Below, piece by piece: positions 1 to 6,955 of a stretch of DNA of 12,620 bases. Made by a program: the position numbers and the translations under genes. Below the pieces are notes generated by a model. The model made no database searches, had not been told where the DNA came from, and was given only the letters and a program-made list of their open reading frames with translations. Positions within the stretch are counted from its first letter, which is position 1; each line of letters opens with the position of its first letter. The stretch comes from CAZWUZ01 sp964637655 [NCBI: uncultured bacterium] (lineage in GTDB: Bacteria; DAOPZR01): positions 1 to 12,620 of the forward strand of contig CAZWUZ010000095.1 of assembly GCA_964637655.1 (NCBI GenBank). The letters run 5' to 3'.

Positions 1-1
1 C

Positions 2-1114
2 TTCCCGGAGATGATCGAGCATCCCGGTGTGGACGCCCTCTGCCGCGGCGAAGGGGAACTGCCCGCTCGTGCGTACTTTTCCGCACTCGCTGCCGGCCGC
101 AATCCGTCCGGTGTCGCCGGTCTGTGGATAAAGGCGCCCTCCGGGCGCATCATACGGAATCCCGTGCCGCCGCCCCCCACCGACCTCGACAGCCTGCCAT
201 TCCCTGACTACTCTGCGTTTTCACCTGACCGTTTCTCCGGCGAACAGATTCTGCCGGTGATGCTCGCACGCGGCTGTCCCTTTTCCTGTCCCTACTGCTG
301 CAACCATGCCCTCCGCCGTCTCTATGGCGCGGAGGGCAACGTGGTGCGAAGATATTCCCCCGCCCGCGGCATGGCGCTGATCGAGCATCTGCTCGCCCGC
401 TTTCCCGCCACACGACAGATTGAATTCTTCGATGACGTCTTCACGCTCGACCGGACGTGGCTGGATGATTTTCTCACCCGCTATGCCCGCATCGGGCTAC
501 CCTTCGTCTGCAACTCCCGCTTCGATGTGCTGGACGAGCCGCTGGTCGCCGCCCTGACACACGCCGGCTGCCGCCGTATCAATGTCGCCGTCGAGTGTGG
601 CAGCGAATCGTTGCGACGCACGCTGCTGCTGCGTGAGATCAGCGACGCACAAATTCTCGACGCCGCCCGCATCATACACCGGCATGGCATCGAACTCTTC
701 ACCCACAACATGCTCGGCTTGCCGGGCGAGACAAAAGCCGACATACTGCAGACCATCGAGCTCAACCGCCACCTGCAGACCGACCGGGTACAGGTGAGCA
801 TTTTTACCCCCTATCCCGCCACTGACCTGAACGACTTGTGCCAGCACCGCGGCTGGCTGGATAAAACCCTGCAGCCCGAATCGTTCCAGGATTTCACCGT
901 GCTCCGGCTGCCGACACTCAGCCGGCACGCCATCAACTATTTCTTTCTCGCCTTCCGCACCCTGCTCTACGAAAGCGGCTGGCGGCGACGGCTGAAGCAG
1001 TTGGTGTACTGGCTGGTTGCGTTCAACAATAACCGGCTGTATCGGCGGTGGGGCCGGTGGCAATTCGACCAGCGTCTCGACCGCTTCCTCGACCGCTTGT
1101 TTCCCCGCCGCTGA
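2..1114 (+). CDS. B12-binding-type radical SAM protein, 5'-truncated by window edge
   Basis: The reading frame is open from base 2 (F-P-E before the first Met at 11), so the true start lies upstream and the ATG at 11 is internal. Counting that Met as residue 1, a CRGEGE segment (11-16) matches the end of a cobalamin-binding-type domain. A proline-rich linker (51-65) follows, then the radical SAM cluster motif C89-PFS-C93-PY-C96 and a TIM-barrel segment with FFDDVF. The last 40 residues are very basic and arginine-rich. Enzymes of this class use S-adenosylmethionine, a [4Fe-4S] cluster and often cobalamin for methylation or rearrangement of lipids, sugars or tetrapyrroles; the substrate here cannot be told. 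The linker and barrel resemble those of the protein starting at 11828. It ends 9 bp before the stop of the convergent glycosyltransferase gene. The class is confident, but cobalamin binding is inferred because the domain is mostly missing. Confidence 0.88.
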   Translation, partial: FPEMIEHPGVDALCRGEGELPARAYFSALAAGRNPSGVAGLWIKAPSGRIIRNPVPPPPTDLDSLPFPDYSAFSPDRFSGEQILPVMLARGCPFSCPYCCNHALRRLYGAEGNVVRRYSPARGMALIEHLLARFPATRQIEFFDDVFTLDRTWLDDFLTRYARIGLPFVCNSRFDVLDEPLVAALTHAGCRRINVAVECGSESLRRTLLLREISDAQILDAARIIHRHGIELFTHNMLGLPGETKADILQTIELNRHLQTDRVQVSIFTPYPATDLNDLCQHRGWLDKTLQPESFQDFTVLRLPTLSRHAINYFFLAFRTLLYESGWRRRLKQLVYWLVAFNNNRLYRRWGRWQFDQRLDRFLDRLFPRR

Positions 1115-1120
1115 GGCGGC
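1107..1120. other. small GC-rich hairpin between convergent gene ends
   Basis: GCCGC (1107-1111), loop TGAG, GCGGC (1116-1120) forms a 5-bp stem spanning the stop codon at 1112-1114. No T-run follows on either strand, so it is not a convincing intrinsic terminator. Only 9 bp separate the two convergent stop codons. Confidence 0.25.
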
Positions 1121-1123
1121 AGT

Positions 1124-2266
1124 TCAGGCCTCTGCCAGCAGCGCCAACCACTGGCGGGCAACCACGTCGGGAGCATAGCGTGCGCGCAGCAACGCCTGTT
1201 GACGTGCGACAACCTGCGCGCGCTTTTTCCGGTCATGCGTGAGCTGCAACATCGCCTGAACGAATGTTTCCCGGTTGTCCGGCGGAACCACTATACCGCC
1301 ATCCCCAAGCGTTTCCTCCACTGCACCGGCAGCAACAGCCACTATGGGAACGCGATAGCGCATTGCTTCCACTATCGGTATACAGAATCCTTCGTGCAGG
1401 CTGGTACTGACCAGCAGGTGGGCGCGACGCAACCAGGCCGTTTTTTCTGTTTCCGACGCCAGCCCGGTAAACATCACGCTCGCACCGAGTCCGCGCGCTG
1501 CCTCCCGACAGGCACATCCATAATCCGCCGGGGTGCCCGGAAACTGCAGCGTGCCGATGAAAACCAGAGTTGCCCGACACCCGACCCGGGCAGCATACTC
1601 GCGAAAGCAGGCGATCGCTTCCAACTGGTTCTTGTGGGCGGCAAACTTTCCCACCGATAGGATAATACTCTCACGAACCGGCATCCGCGGTGCTGCCGGA
1701 AGTTCCCGGGAAGGTTCAGCAAGCAGAATAGGCACTACCGAAATTGGCCGTGACGTCAGCGCCGCCAATGTATCTGCATTGTAGCGTGACACAGCAACGA
1801 GGTTGCTGAACCGTTCGAGAAATGGCCGCAACCGGTCCCCGTCTGCCTCAAGGTCGTCTGCCATGGTCGTCCCCGCCCCGCGGAAGAACCGGCCGGGGGT
1901 GGTGTTGTGGTAGTAAAGCAGCGTCCGGCACGGCAGTAAGGCCAGGCGGTGCAACCACTCCGTATAGCCGGCATACTGGATAATGACCACATCGGTTGCG
2001 GTCAGCCGCTCGAGTTCGGCATGCGCTGCCAGATGCTGTTCCATACCGGGATCCGCATTGAACGCCATAATCCGCACTCTGTACCCGTGCGCCGCGAGCA
2101 TGCGGCCCATGACCAGCGTATGGTTGCCCACTGCATCATGGCGATGCAGCCACTGCAGCAGGATGCAAACCGTGGGCGGCGTCATCTGCCGTCGCCTTAG
2201 CCATGCAGCCAGTGTTTCCCGTATCCCGTTCAACTGCCGGGAAACCGGGTTGCAGTCCGCCGTCAC
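1124..2266 (-). CDS. GT4-family glycosyltransferase (GT-B fold)
   Basis: The 380-residue protein has the usual size of a cytoplasmic retaining glycosyltransferase that moves a sugar from a nucleotide donor to a growing glycan. The N-terminal Rossmann half carries a G-x-N-H-T-type acceptor loop near 47-51 and HNTTPG (120-125). The C-terminal half begins with SVGKFAAHKN (204-213, the donor-phosphate lysine region) and contains the family EX7E motif, E292-GFCIPIV-E300, followed by GAVEETLGDGG. I chose the GTG start at 2266-2264 because it overlaps the stop of the upstream membrane-protein gene (GTGA, 4 nt) and has GAGGGG 8 nt ahead. A later Met at residue 28 is possible but would lose that signal. 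It is the last gene of the 4036-to-1124 group. Donor and acceptor are not predictable. Confidence 0.92.
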   Translation of the reverse strand: MTADCNPVSRQLNGIRETLAAWLRRRQMTPPTVCILLQWLHRHDAVGNHTLVMGRMLAAHGYRVRIMAFNADPGMEQHLAAHAELERLTATDVVIIQYAGYTEWLHRLALLPCRTLLYYHNTTPGRFFRGAGTTMADDLEADGDRLRPFLERFSNLVAVSRYNADTLAALTSRPISVVPILLAEPSRELPAAPRMPVRESIILSVGKFAAHKNQLEAIACFREYAARVGCRATLVFIGTLQFPGTPADYGCACREAARGLGASVMFTGLASETEKTAWLRRAHLLVSTSLHEGFCIPIVEAMRYRVPIVAVAAGAVEETLGDGGIVVPPDNRETFVQAMLQLTHDRKKRAQVVARQQALLRARYAPDVVARQWLALLAEA

Positions 2267-3498
2267 GGGTTCATCCCCTCGCGCATGTCAGCAAGTTCCA
2301 GTTGCACGAGAAAATGATGCCGTGCCGGAAATTCGTGACGCGATGTCCATGACCGCCACGCACCGCCCACGGTCATGGCCACTACCGTCAGCACGGCTGC
2401 CACCCTGAGCAGTCTTCCCGCCCTCGTACACCATCTCCCGCGCCGCGTTGTTTCTGCCACAAGATACAATGCTGCAGCCGACACAACCCATAACAACAGT
2501 GAGATGGTGACATAACGCCCGGTCAATGCCTGGGTGATGCCAAACCCGGTCCGCCCGAGCGCCGTCAGCGCGCCACTTCCCACAGCATACGCCGCAAGTG
2601 ACACCAGAGGCAGCACTACCGATAGCGGCACCTGGCGGCGGTACAGCACCCACAGCGCCGCTGACAACACAATGATTCCGCACGCGCCGGCAAGCATGGC
2701 GGCGCTACCGTTGCTAACCGGTGAGCCAAGGTAGGTGAACAGGTAGCTGGCGAAACCTGCCGGGTTTTCGTCAGGAAAGACCGGCGACGGATGATGTGCC
2801 GGGCGGAAATATCCGGTGAGATATACCGTGATAACCGCACTACCACAAAGCGCCCAGCCGGCCGTGTAGGCAAGACGCCGACGGTGCAGCACCAGCAGTT
2901 GCAGTGTGCCCAGTAGCCAGAGCAGCAGCCCGTTGGCAAAAGTCCCGCTGGCGACAACCGCCATTGCCAGTGCAGCAAGGAAACCGGGAAAATGTAGTTT
3001 CGGCACAGCCAGCAGACTGAGTGCTGCCACAACACAGCACACATTGAGATAGATGACCATGTTCATCCCGAACAGCCAGTTTTCGCATTGTGCCAGCGAA
3101 AAGTGGAGAACAGCAAGCGTTGGCAACAGCCAGCAGGGTTGGCAGATGTGCAGTTGCCTTCGCATCCGGGCGAGCAGGGCCAGGACAAGGGCAAAGGTTG
3201 CGCACGCAAAGCCATAGTTCAACAGCAGTTCGTAATTCACATTCCAGCCGGTGATCCGTCCCAGCGCCAGCAGCAGTATCCGGGGAAAGAGTATGCGATG
3301 CTCATTGTGTTGTTGCCACAGTTCTTCCCAGGTGAGGGTGTCGGCATACATTGCAGCAAAGAGCGGCTCCATGGCAATCTGGTCAGCAGCACGCATGTTG
3401 TAGCAGTATGTATGCATACGCCAGGCCAGATCACCGGCAAGCCATACGACAAAAAGCGCGATTGACGCGCGAATCAGCCGGTTCCCGGTCAGGCGCAT
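2263..3498 (-). CDS. polytopic membrane protein with QHNEHR motif, possible GT-C-like enzyme
   Basis: A 411-residue integral membrane protein with about nine to ten hydrophobic segments, near 10-24, 92-110, 122-136, 147-165, 172-204, 213-229, 266-287, 291-313, 329-348 and 364-381. The first extracytoplasmic loop holds QHNEHRILFPR (63-73) after an acidic stretch. A later conserved-looking block, ALGRTGFG...TGRYVT (313-331), is also present. From memory, this combination occurs in a widespread, uncharacterised family found in polysaccharide clusters of many bacteria. Placement of the polar HNEHR loop after the first helix is reminiscent of GT-C glycosyltransferases, but no catalytic residue is proven. 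The ATG start at 3498 has AGGT about 6 nt upstream. It lies 22 bp after the small membrane-protein gene and overlaps the GT4 gene by 4 nt, so co-expression with both is likely. Function is unknown. Confidence 0.85.
   Translation of the reverse strand: MRLTGNRLIRASIALFVVWLAGDLAWRMHTYCYNMRAADQIAMEPLFAAMYADTLTWEELWQQHNEHRILFPRILLLALGRITGWNVNYELLLNYGFACATFALVLALLARMRRQLHICQPCWLLPTLAVLHFSLAQCENWLFGMNMVIYLNVCCVVAALSLLAVPKLHFPGFLAALAMAVVASGTFANGLLLWLLGTLQLLVLHRRRLAYTAGWALCGSAVITVYLTGYFRPAHHPSPVFPDENPAGFASYLFTYLGSPVSNGSAAMLAGACGIIVLSAALWVLYRRQVPLSVVLPLVSLAAYAVGSGALTALGRTGFGITQALTGRYVTISLLLWVVSAAALYLVAETTRRGRWCTRAGRLLRVAAVLTVVAMTVGGAWRSWTSRHEFPARHHFLVQLELADMREGMNP
2275..2280 (-). promoter_or_regulatory. 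ribosome binding site deciding the GTG start of the GT4 gene
   Basis: GAGGGG on the minus strand ends 8 nt before GTG 2266-2264 and lies inside the upstream gene. It supports the overlapping start over the later in-frame ATG. Confidence 0.6.
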
Positions 3499-3520
3499 GG
3501 TCTACCTGTCATCGCCGCGT

Positions 3521-4036
3521 TCACAGCGGCCGGTCGTCAGGCAGGCGCAGCAGTGACCTGAGCCATCCAGTCAGTAATGCCAGACGGTCACCGCGTGCAG
3601 TGTTCCGGTAGCAATCACCAGTCCGGCTGAGATACCCGCCATACTCAAGATGGCGCAACCTCCCCTCCAGGTAGGCCTCCGCATCATACGCACGGCGTAA
3701 CTCGTCACGCGACAAAGAGCGGTGCGGTGAGCGCCTGATGTGCAGCGGCAGACGGGCGGACAGCGAGCGGTCCGCAACGAAGTAAAGCGAACAATAGCCG
3801 CCGAACAGCAGCGCCAGCAGAAACAGCCCGAGTGTGCCGTACGCAACCGTGGGCGGCGTCACCGGGAATTCCGGCAGCAGCAGGAACAACATCAGGTATA
3901 CCGGCAGCGTTGCCGCAAAGATACGTTTGATCGTCCGGAACCGCTCGCGCACACAGCAACAGCGGAACACCACAACATGCACAATGAAAAAAAGAAACAG
4001 ACTCAAGATAACGGCAGACAACATACGGATAAGCAT
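3521..4036 (-). CDS. small membrane protein with winged-helix-like C-terminal domain
   Basis: A 171-residue protein that I cannot assign to a named family. Three hydrophobic helices (about 4-24, 40-55, 66-87) come first, with a run of three cysteines (26-28) just after helix 1. A cytoplasmic-looking region (104-165) follows: SRDELRRAYDAE, YLEGRLRHLEYGGYLS, then a short strand-like turn and NTARGDRLALL. That helix-helix-helix-wing pattern resembles the end of MarR/PadR-type winged-helix domains ('LE..GYL...G..Y..T.RG..LA'). The start is well fixed: AAGGAG lies 6 nt before the ATG. It opens a three-gene group with the QHNEHR membrane protein (22-bp gap) and the GT4 enzyme. A role as membrane-bound regulator or as a scaffold for the adjacent membrane protein is conceivable, but neither is shown by sequence. 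Confidence 0.8.
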   Translation of the reverse strand: MLIRMLSAVILSLFLFFIVHVVVFRCCCVRERFRTIKRIFAATLPVYLMLFLLLPEFPVTPPTVAYGTLGLFLLALLFGGYCSLYFVADRSLSARLPLHIRRSPHRSLSRDELRRAYDAEAYLEGRLRHLEYGGYLSRTGDCYRNTARGDRLALLTGWLRSLLRLPDDRPL

Positions 4037-4042
4037 ACAGTG

Positions 4043-4048
4043 CTCCTT
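4043..4048 (-). promoter_or_regulatory. strong Shine-Dalgarno for the small membrane protein
   Basis: AAGGAG on the minus strand, 6 nt before the ATG at 4036-4034. It is the best ribosome binding site in the window and confirms that short reading frame as a real gene. Confidence 0.75.
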
Positions 4049-4051
4049 GTC

Positions 4052-4082
4052 AATAGATCGCGGCGGGGCACCGTCGCGTCAA
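4052..4082 (-). promoter_or_regulatory. weak candidate promoter for the 4036-to-1124 gene group
   Basis: TTGACG (4082-4077, minus strand) is followed after 19 bp by TCTATT (4057-4052). The -35 matches 5 of 6 consensus bases, the -10 only 4 of 6, and the spacer is longer than the optimum. It lies in the 111-bp gap between the transketolase stop and the membrane-protein start. It would make the three downstream genes separately expressed. Read-through from the upstream operon is equally possible, since no terminator hairpin with a T-run is visible in the gap. Confidence 0.3.
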
Positions 4083-4147
4083 CACAATGATGGGTCGAGA
4101 GCGTCCTGATGACACCAGCCACCTGCTAAAACTCACCGGCTACGTGT

Positions 4148-5062
4148 TCAGCACCTGCTCCTGATCGCCGTCGCCACCTGCGCCGGCAGCAGGCCGCAGT
4201 GATGCAGCAGTTCGTCATGCGTGCCGAAACGCAGGCAATACGCGTCCGGCAGTCCGAACCGGTGCAGCGGCGGCCCTCCTTGTTCCGCGAGAATTTCAGC
4301 CACCGCCCCGCCCAGCCCGCCGGTGACGCTATGTTCCTCATACGTGAAGAGCCGGCGGCAGCCGGACGCAACAGCAGCCACCGCTTCCCGGTCAAGCGGT
4401 TTGACCGTGTGCATATTCACCACACCAATAGATATACCATCATCCGCGAGCACGTCACTGACCTGCAGCGCATAACCGACACAGCGTCCGGTTGCCAGCA
4501 GCGTGGCATCTTTGCCCGAGCGCAAGATCTTTGCCCGTCCGGAGACATACGGCATGGTGTCATTTTCCGGCAACGCCGGTTCCCCTGCCAGTCCAAGACG
4601 CAGGTAGGCAGTCCGTGGTTGCTGCAGCAGGCTGGCGGCTGCCTGCCGGGTCTCCGCCGGCGTAGCGGGAACTATGACCTCCATCCCCGGCAGCGCGCGC
4701 ATGATGGCGATGTCCTCAATTGCGTGGTGCGTCGGGCCAAGGGTACTGTAGGCAAGACCGCCACCTACCCCCACTACTGTCACCGGCAGTTGCTGTATAC
4801 ACAGGTCAACCCTGATCTGCTCGATACAGCGCAGGGTGACAAACGGCACGATGGTATAGACAAACGGCCGCCGACCGGCCATGGCCAGTCCGGCCGCCAC
4901 CCCGATCATGTTGGCCTCGCTCACCCCGGCATTGAGATACTGGTCCGGATGTTCCGCGCGGAAGCGGTCGAAAACAATCGCCCCGATATCAGCGGAGATC
5001 AGCACCACGCGCGGGTCACGCGGCGCCAGTTCCAGGAAGGTGTTGATAAATGCGTTTCTCAT
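4148..5062 (-). CDS. transketolase-like enzyme, C-terminal half (pyrimidine-binding and C-terminal domains)
   Basis: A 304-residue protein covering the pyrimidine-binding and C-terminal domains of a two-subunit transketolase. It works with the adjacent N-terminal subunit to form the thiamine diphosphate site that moves a two-carbon ketol unit between sugar phosphates or related compounds. NAGVSEANMIG (44-54) carries the catalytic glutamate E49, which activates the cofactor pyrimidine. GPTHHAIEDIA (109-119) is the typical substrate/cofactor loop, and HTVKPLD (218-224) marks the C-terminal domain. The start at 5062 (MRNAF) was chosen because it forms an ATGA overlap with the stop of the upstream subunit gene; a longer in-frame extension to 5125 would run back into that gene and lacks family sequence. 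It is the last gene of the operon. Deoxyxylulose-phosphate synthase is unlikely because that is one long chain. Confidence 0.93.
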   Translation of the reverse strand: MRNAFINTFLELAPRDPRVVLISADIGAIVFDRFRAEHPDQYLNAGVSEANMIGVAAGLAMAGRRPFVYTIVPFVTLRCIEQIRVDLCIQQLPVTVVGVGGGLAYSTLGPTHHAIEDIAIMRALPGMEVIVPATPAETRQAAASLLQQPRTAYLRLGLAGEPALPENDTMPYVSGRAKILRSGKDATLLATGRCVGYALQVSDVLADDGISIGVVNMHTVKPLDREAVAAVASGCRRLFTYEEHSVTGGLGGAVAEILAEQGGPPLHRFGLPDAYCLRFGTHDELLHHCGLLPAQVATAIRSRC

Positions 5063-5874
5063 GTCCGTTCCAATTCCCGACAGGCCCGCGCATACTCTTC
5101 CGCGTTCGGACAACGATAATGCCACAACGGAGCGTTTTCCATGTACGACACGCCCTTGCCTTTGACAGTATGTGCAACAATAACCGTCGGGCGGTCAACC
5201 GCGCGCTGCGCCAGCGCTGCCTGCAGGGCAGAACAATCATGGCCATCGCACTCAACCGCATACCAGCCGAACGCACGCCATTTATCCGCCAGCGGCGCCA
5301 GTCCGGCAACCTCTGCCAGTGGCTGTATTGCCTGCAGGCGGTTATGGTCGATAACCGCCAGCAGATTGTGCAGTCGGTGCTGGGCAGCAAACAGCGCCGC
5401 TTCCCACACGCTTCCCTCCTGACATTCGCCATCGCCGAGCAGCACCGCCGTGCGCCACGCCGCTCCATCACGCTGCGCCGCCCATGCCAGGCCGCAACCA
5501 AGCGATAGGCCATGACCAAGCGATCCGGTCGTCGCTTCAATTCCGTGCTTCGGTGCATATTCCGGATGGCCGCCAAGCATGCCATCCGCACGGCCGATGC
5601 GTTTCAGTTCCACTGCCGGCAGCAAGCCGAGATCGGCGAGCACGCAGAACAGCGTGAGGCAGCTATGCCCCTTGCTGAGAATGAAGCGGTCCCGGTCAGG
5701 CCAGAGCGGCTCCTGCGGGCGCAGGCGCAGCCATGCATGGTAGAGGACCGTGACAATTTCCACCGACGATAACGCCCCGCCAATATGCCCGCCGCCGTTG
5801 TGATAGACCGTGTCAAGTACCTGCTGGCGCAATGCCGCGGCCTGCCGGGTTAGTGCCACCGTCGATTCGCTCAT
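5059..5874 (-). CDS. transketolase-like enzyme, N-terminal (diphosphate-binding) half
   Basis: A 271-residue N-terminal subunit of a split transketolase. The thiamine diphosphate/Mg2+ motif runs from GDGE (147-150) to DHN (176-178), about 30 residues as in the family. Other family blocks are GGGHIGGALS (27-36), FILSKGHS (64-71), GGHPEYA (101-107) and GSLGHGLS (118-125), which supply phosphate- and cofactor-contacting histidines. The start at 5874 (MSEST) has TGAGG 5 nt upstream and lies 7 bp after the stop of the radical SAM gene; an upstream in-frame extension to 6045 runs through that gene in the wrong frame and is rejected. Subunit pairs like this occur in primary metabolism and in surface-sugar or natural-product clusters. 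Position in this operon favours a dedicated role in making a glycan precursor (inference). Confidence 0.93.
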   Translation of the reverse strand: MSESTVALTRQAAALRQQVLDTVYHNGGGHIGGALSSVEIVTVLYHAWLRLRPQEPLWPDRDRFILSKGHSCLTLFCVLADLGLLPAVELKRIGRADGMLGGHPEYAPKHGIEATTGSLGHGLSLGCGLAWAAQRDGAAWRTAVLLGDGECQEGSVWEAALFAAQHRLHNLLAVIDHNRLQAIQPLAEVAGLAPLADKWRAFGWYAVECDGHDCSALQAALAQRAVDRPTVIVAHTVKGKGVSYMENAPLWHYRCPNAEEYARACRELERT

Positions 5875-5881
5875 TGACGCC

Positions 5882-6955
5882 TCACAGGAATTCCAGGTGT
5901 GCCGGACGCTCGTACAGGTACTGCCACAGGAATGCATTGAGGTAGTCCTGCCGGCACGCCGTCCCGCAACGGGTGTGGACGTCGAACGTCGTCGCCAGTT
6001 CGCGCACGACTTGCCAGTACTGCTCGCTGTGCAGGATGTCGGCAAACGACTGGCGGATGATGTTGCCCATCAGGTAGCCGTCCTTGGGAAAGAGAAACCC
6101 GCACGGCTTGACGTCACCATTGCCGGAAATCTGCAGCAGGAAGGGAATTCCCAGGCAGCGGTCGTAGGCCTTCTGTCCCAGCGCCATGATCTTCTTCCAC
6201 TTGACAATGACCTGATATGCAGGCGTTGACAACGCTTCCGCCTCGCGCAACACCGGTTCGTAGCTCGGGTACTCCTTGAGGGGGATACCGAGTTCGTGGT
6301 CCTCGCTGTCCGAGCAGTGCTTGACCACAAAATAATCCACTCCCAGTTCCGCCCCGAGGCGCGCCAGCGGCAGCACCTGGTCGTCACATTCGGGGATAAG
6401 CACCATCTGCAGCCCTATGGTCACCGGCAGACGCGCCGCCCGTTTCGCCGCCACCGTGGCGCGGACATTCTCCACCACGCGCGCAAAATCGCCGTTGCGT
6501 CCCTGATGGATGCTCCGGTATGCGGTTTCGTCGGCCGCGCTGATGTTGAAGCGCAGATAGGAGAGCGTGCGCAGCAGTTCGGGCAGGCGCGCGCGGTCGA
6601 GCAGTACGCCATTGGTTCCCATGGCGAGGGCCAGGCCGGCCGCGCTGCCGGCGGCGGCCGCGTCGTATACAGCGGGATTGACCAGCGGTTCGCCGTCGCC
6701 GATCATCGCCACACTGCGCACCCCCACGGCTGCCGCATCAGCCATGAACCGCAGCAATGCCTCGCGCGGAATGGTCGAATTGTCGAGTTTCTGGACTTTG
6801 CCATAGCAATAGCGGCAACGCAGGTTGCACCCCTTGCTGAGCCCCATATCGATATGAATCGGGGCAATCCGTTCCCCGCGTCGCCACGCCGCCAGGCGGT
6901 CAAGATGCCAGAGCAACTTGTGCCCGTCGAGCGCCAGGCGTAGCGACTGCGTCAC
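5882..6955 (-). CDS. radical SAM enzyme with twitch/SPASM-like auxiliary cluster domain
   Basis: A 357-residue protein. The SAM-cleaving [4Fe-4S] motif is C43-NLR-C47-RY-C50. GDGEP (86-90) is the SAM-contacting GGE-type motif, and a barrel follows to about 250. The C-terminal domain carries C267, C285 (in GX4C), C330 and C334, enough for one auxiliary [4Fe-4S] cluster, as in short SPASM ('twitch') domains. Such enzymes include sugar/cyclitol dehydrogenases like BtrN and epimerases, as well as peptide-modifying enzymes; no precursor peptide gene is seen here. The GTG start at 6955 is chosen because it overlaps the upstream GT2 stop (GTGA) and has AGGAG 7 nt ahead, rather than the unsupported ATG at 6994. 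It is a paralogue of the gene at 7704-8774, colinear over the first 210 residues. The substrate is unknown; a sugar or cyclitol is inferred from context. Confidence 0.92.
   Translation of the reverse strand: MTQSLRLALDGHKLLWHLDRLAAWRRGERIAPIHIDMGLSKGCNLRCRYCYGKVQKLDNSTIPREALLRFMADAAAVGVRSVAMIGDGEPLVNPAVYDAAAAGSAAGLALAMGTNGVLLDRARLPELLRTLSYLRFNISAADETAYRSIHQGRNGDFARVVENVRATVAAKRAARLPVTIGLQMVLIPECDDQVLPLARLGAELGVDYFVVKHCSDSEDHELGIPLKEYPSYEPVLREAEALSTPAYQVIVKWKKIMALGQKAYDRCLGIPFLLQISGNGDVKPCGFLFPKDGYLMGNIIRQSFADILHSEQYWQVVRELATTFDVHTRCGTACRQDYLNAFLWQYLYERPAHLEFL

Noticed and set aside
3987-3993. Run of seven A (T on the coding strand) near the start of the small membrane-protein gene, considered as a slippage site
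   Set aside because: It encodes Leu-Phe-Phe within a normal hydrophobic helix, and the frame continues sensibly on both sides, so no frameshift needs explaining.
4037-4147. Intrinsic terminator after the transketolase gene
   Set aside because: Only a 4-bp AGCC/GGCT pairing was found, without a T-run, so a terminator cannot be supported.
4199-5119. 306-codon open frame on the plus strand opposite the transketolase C-terminal half
   Set aside because: It is antisense to a gene with clear family motifs, its translation is arginine- and glutamine-rich low-order sequence with no domain, and long antisense frames are common at this GC content.
5875-6045. Upstream in-frame extension of the transketolase N-terminal subunit
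   Set aside because: It lies wholly within the radical SAM gene in another frame and encodes Ser/Thr/Arg-rich sequence unlike transketolase; the start at 5874 has its own TGAGG.
6296-6943. 215-codon plus-strand frame opposite the second radical SAM gene (and a similar 196-codon frame at 7102-7692)
   Set aside because: Both mirror the codon bias of the real minus-strand genes and have no family features.
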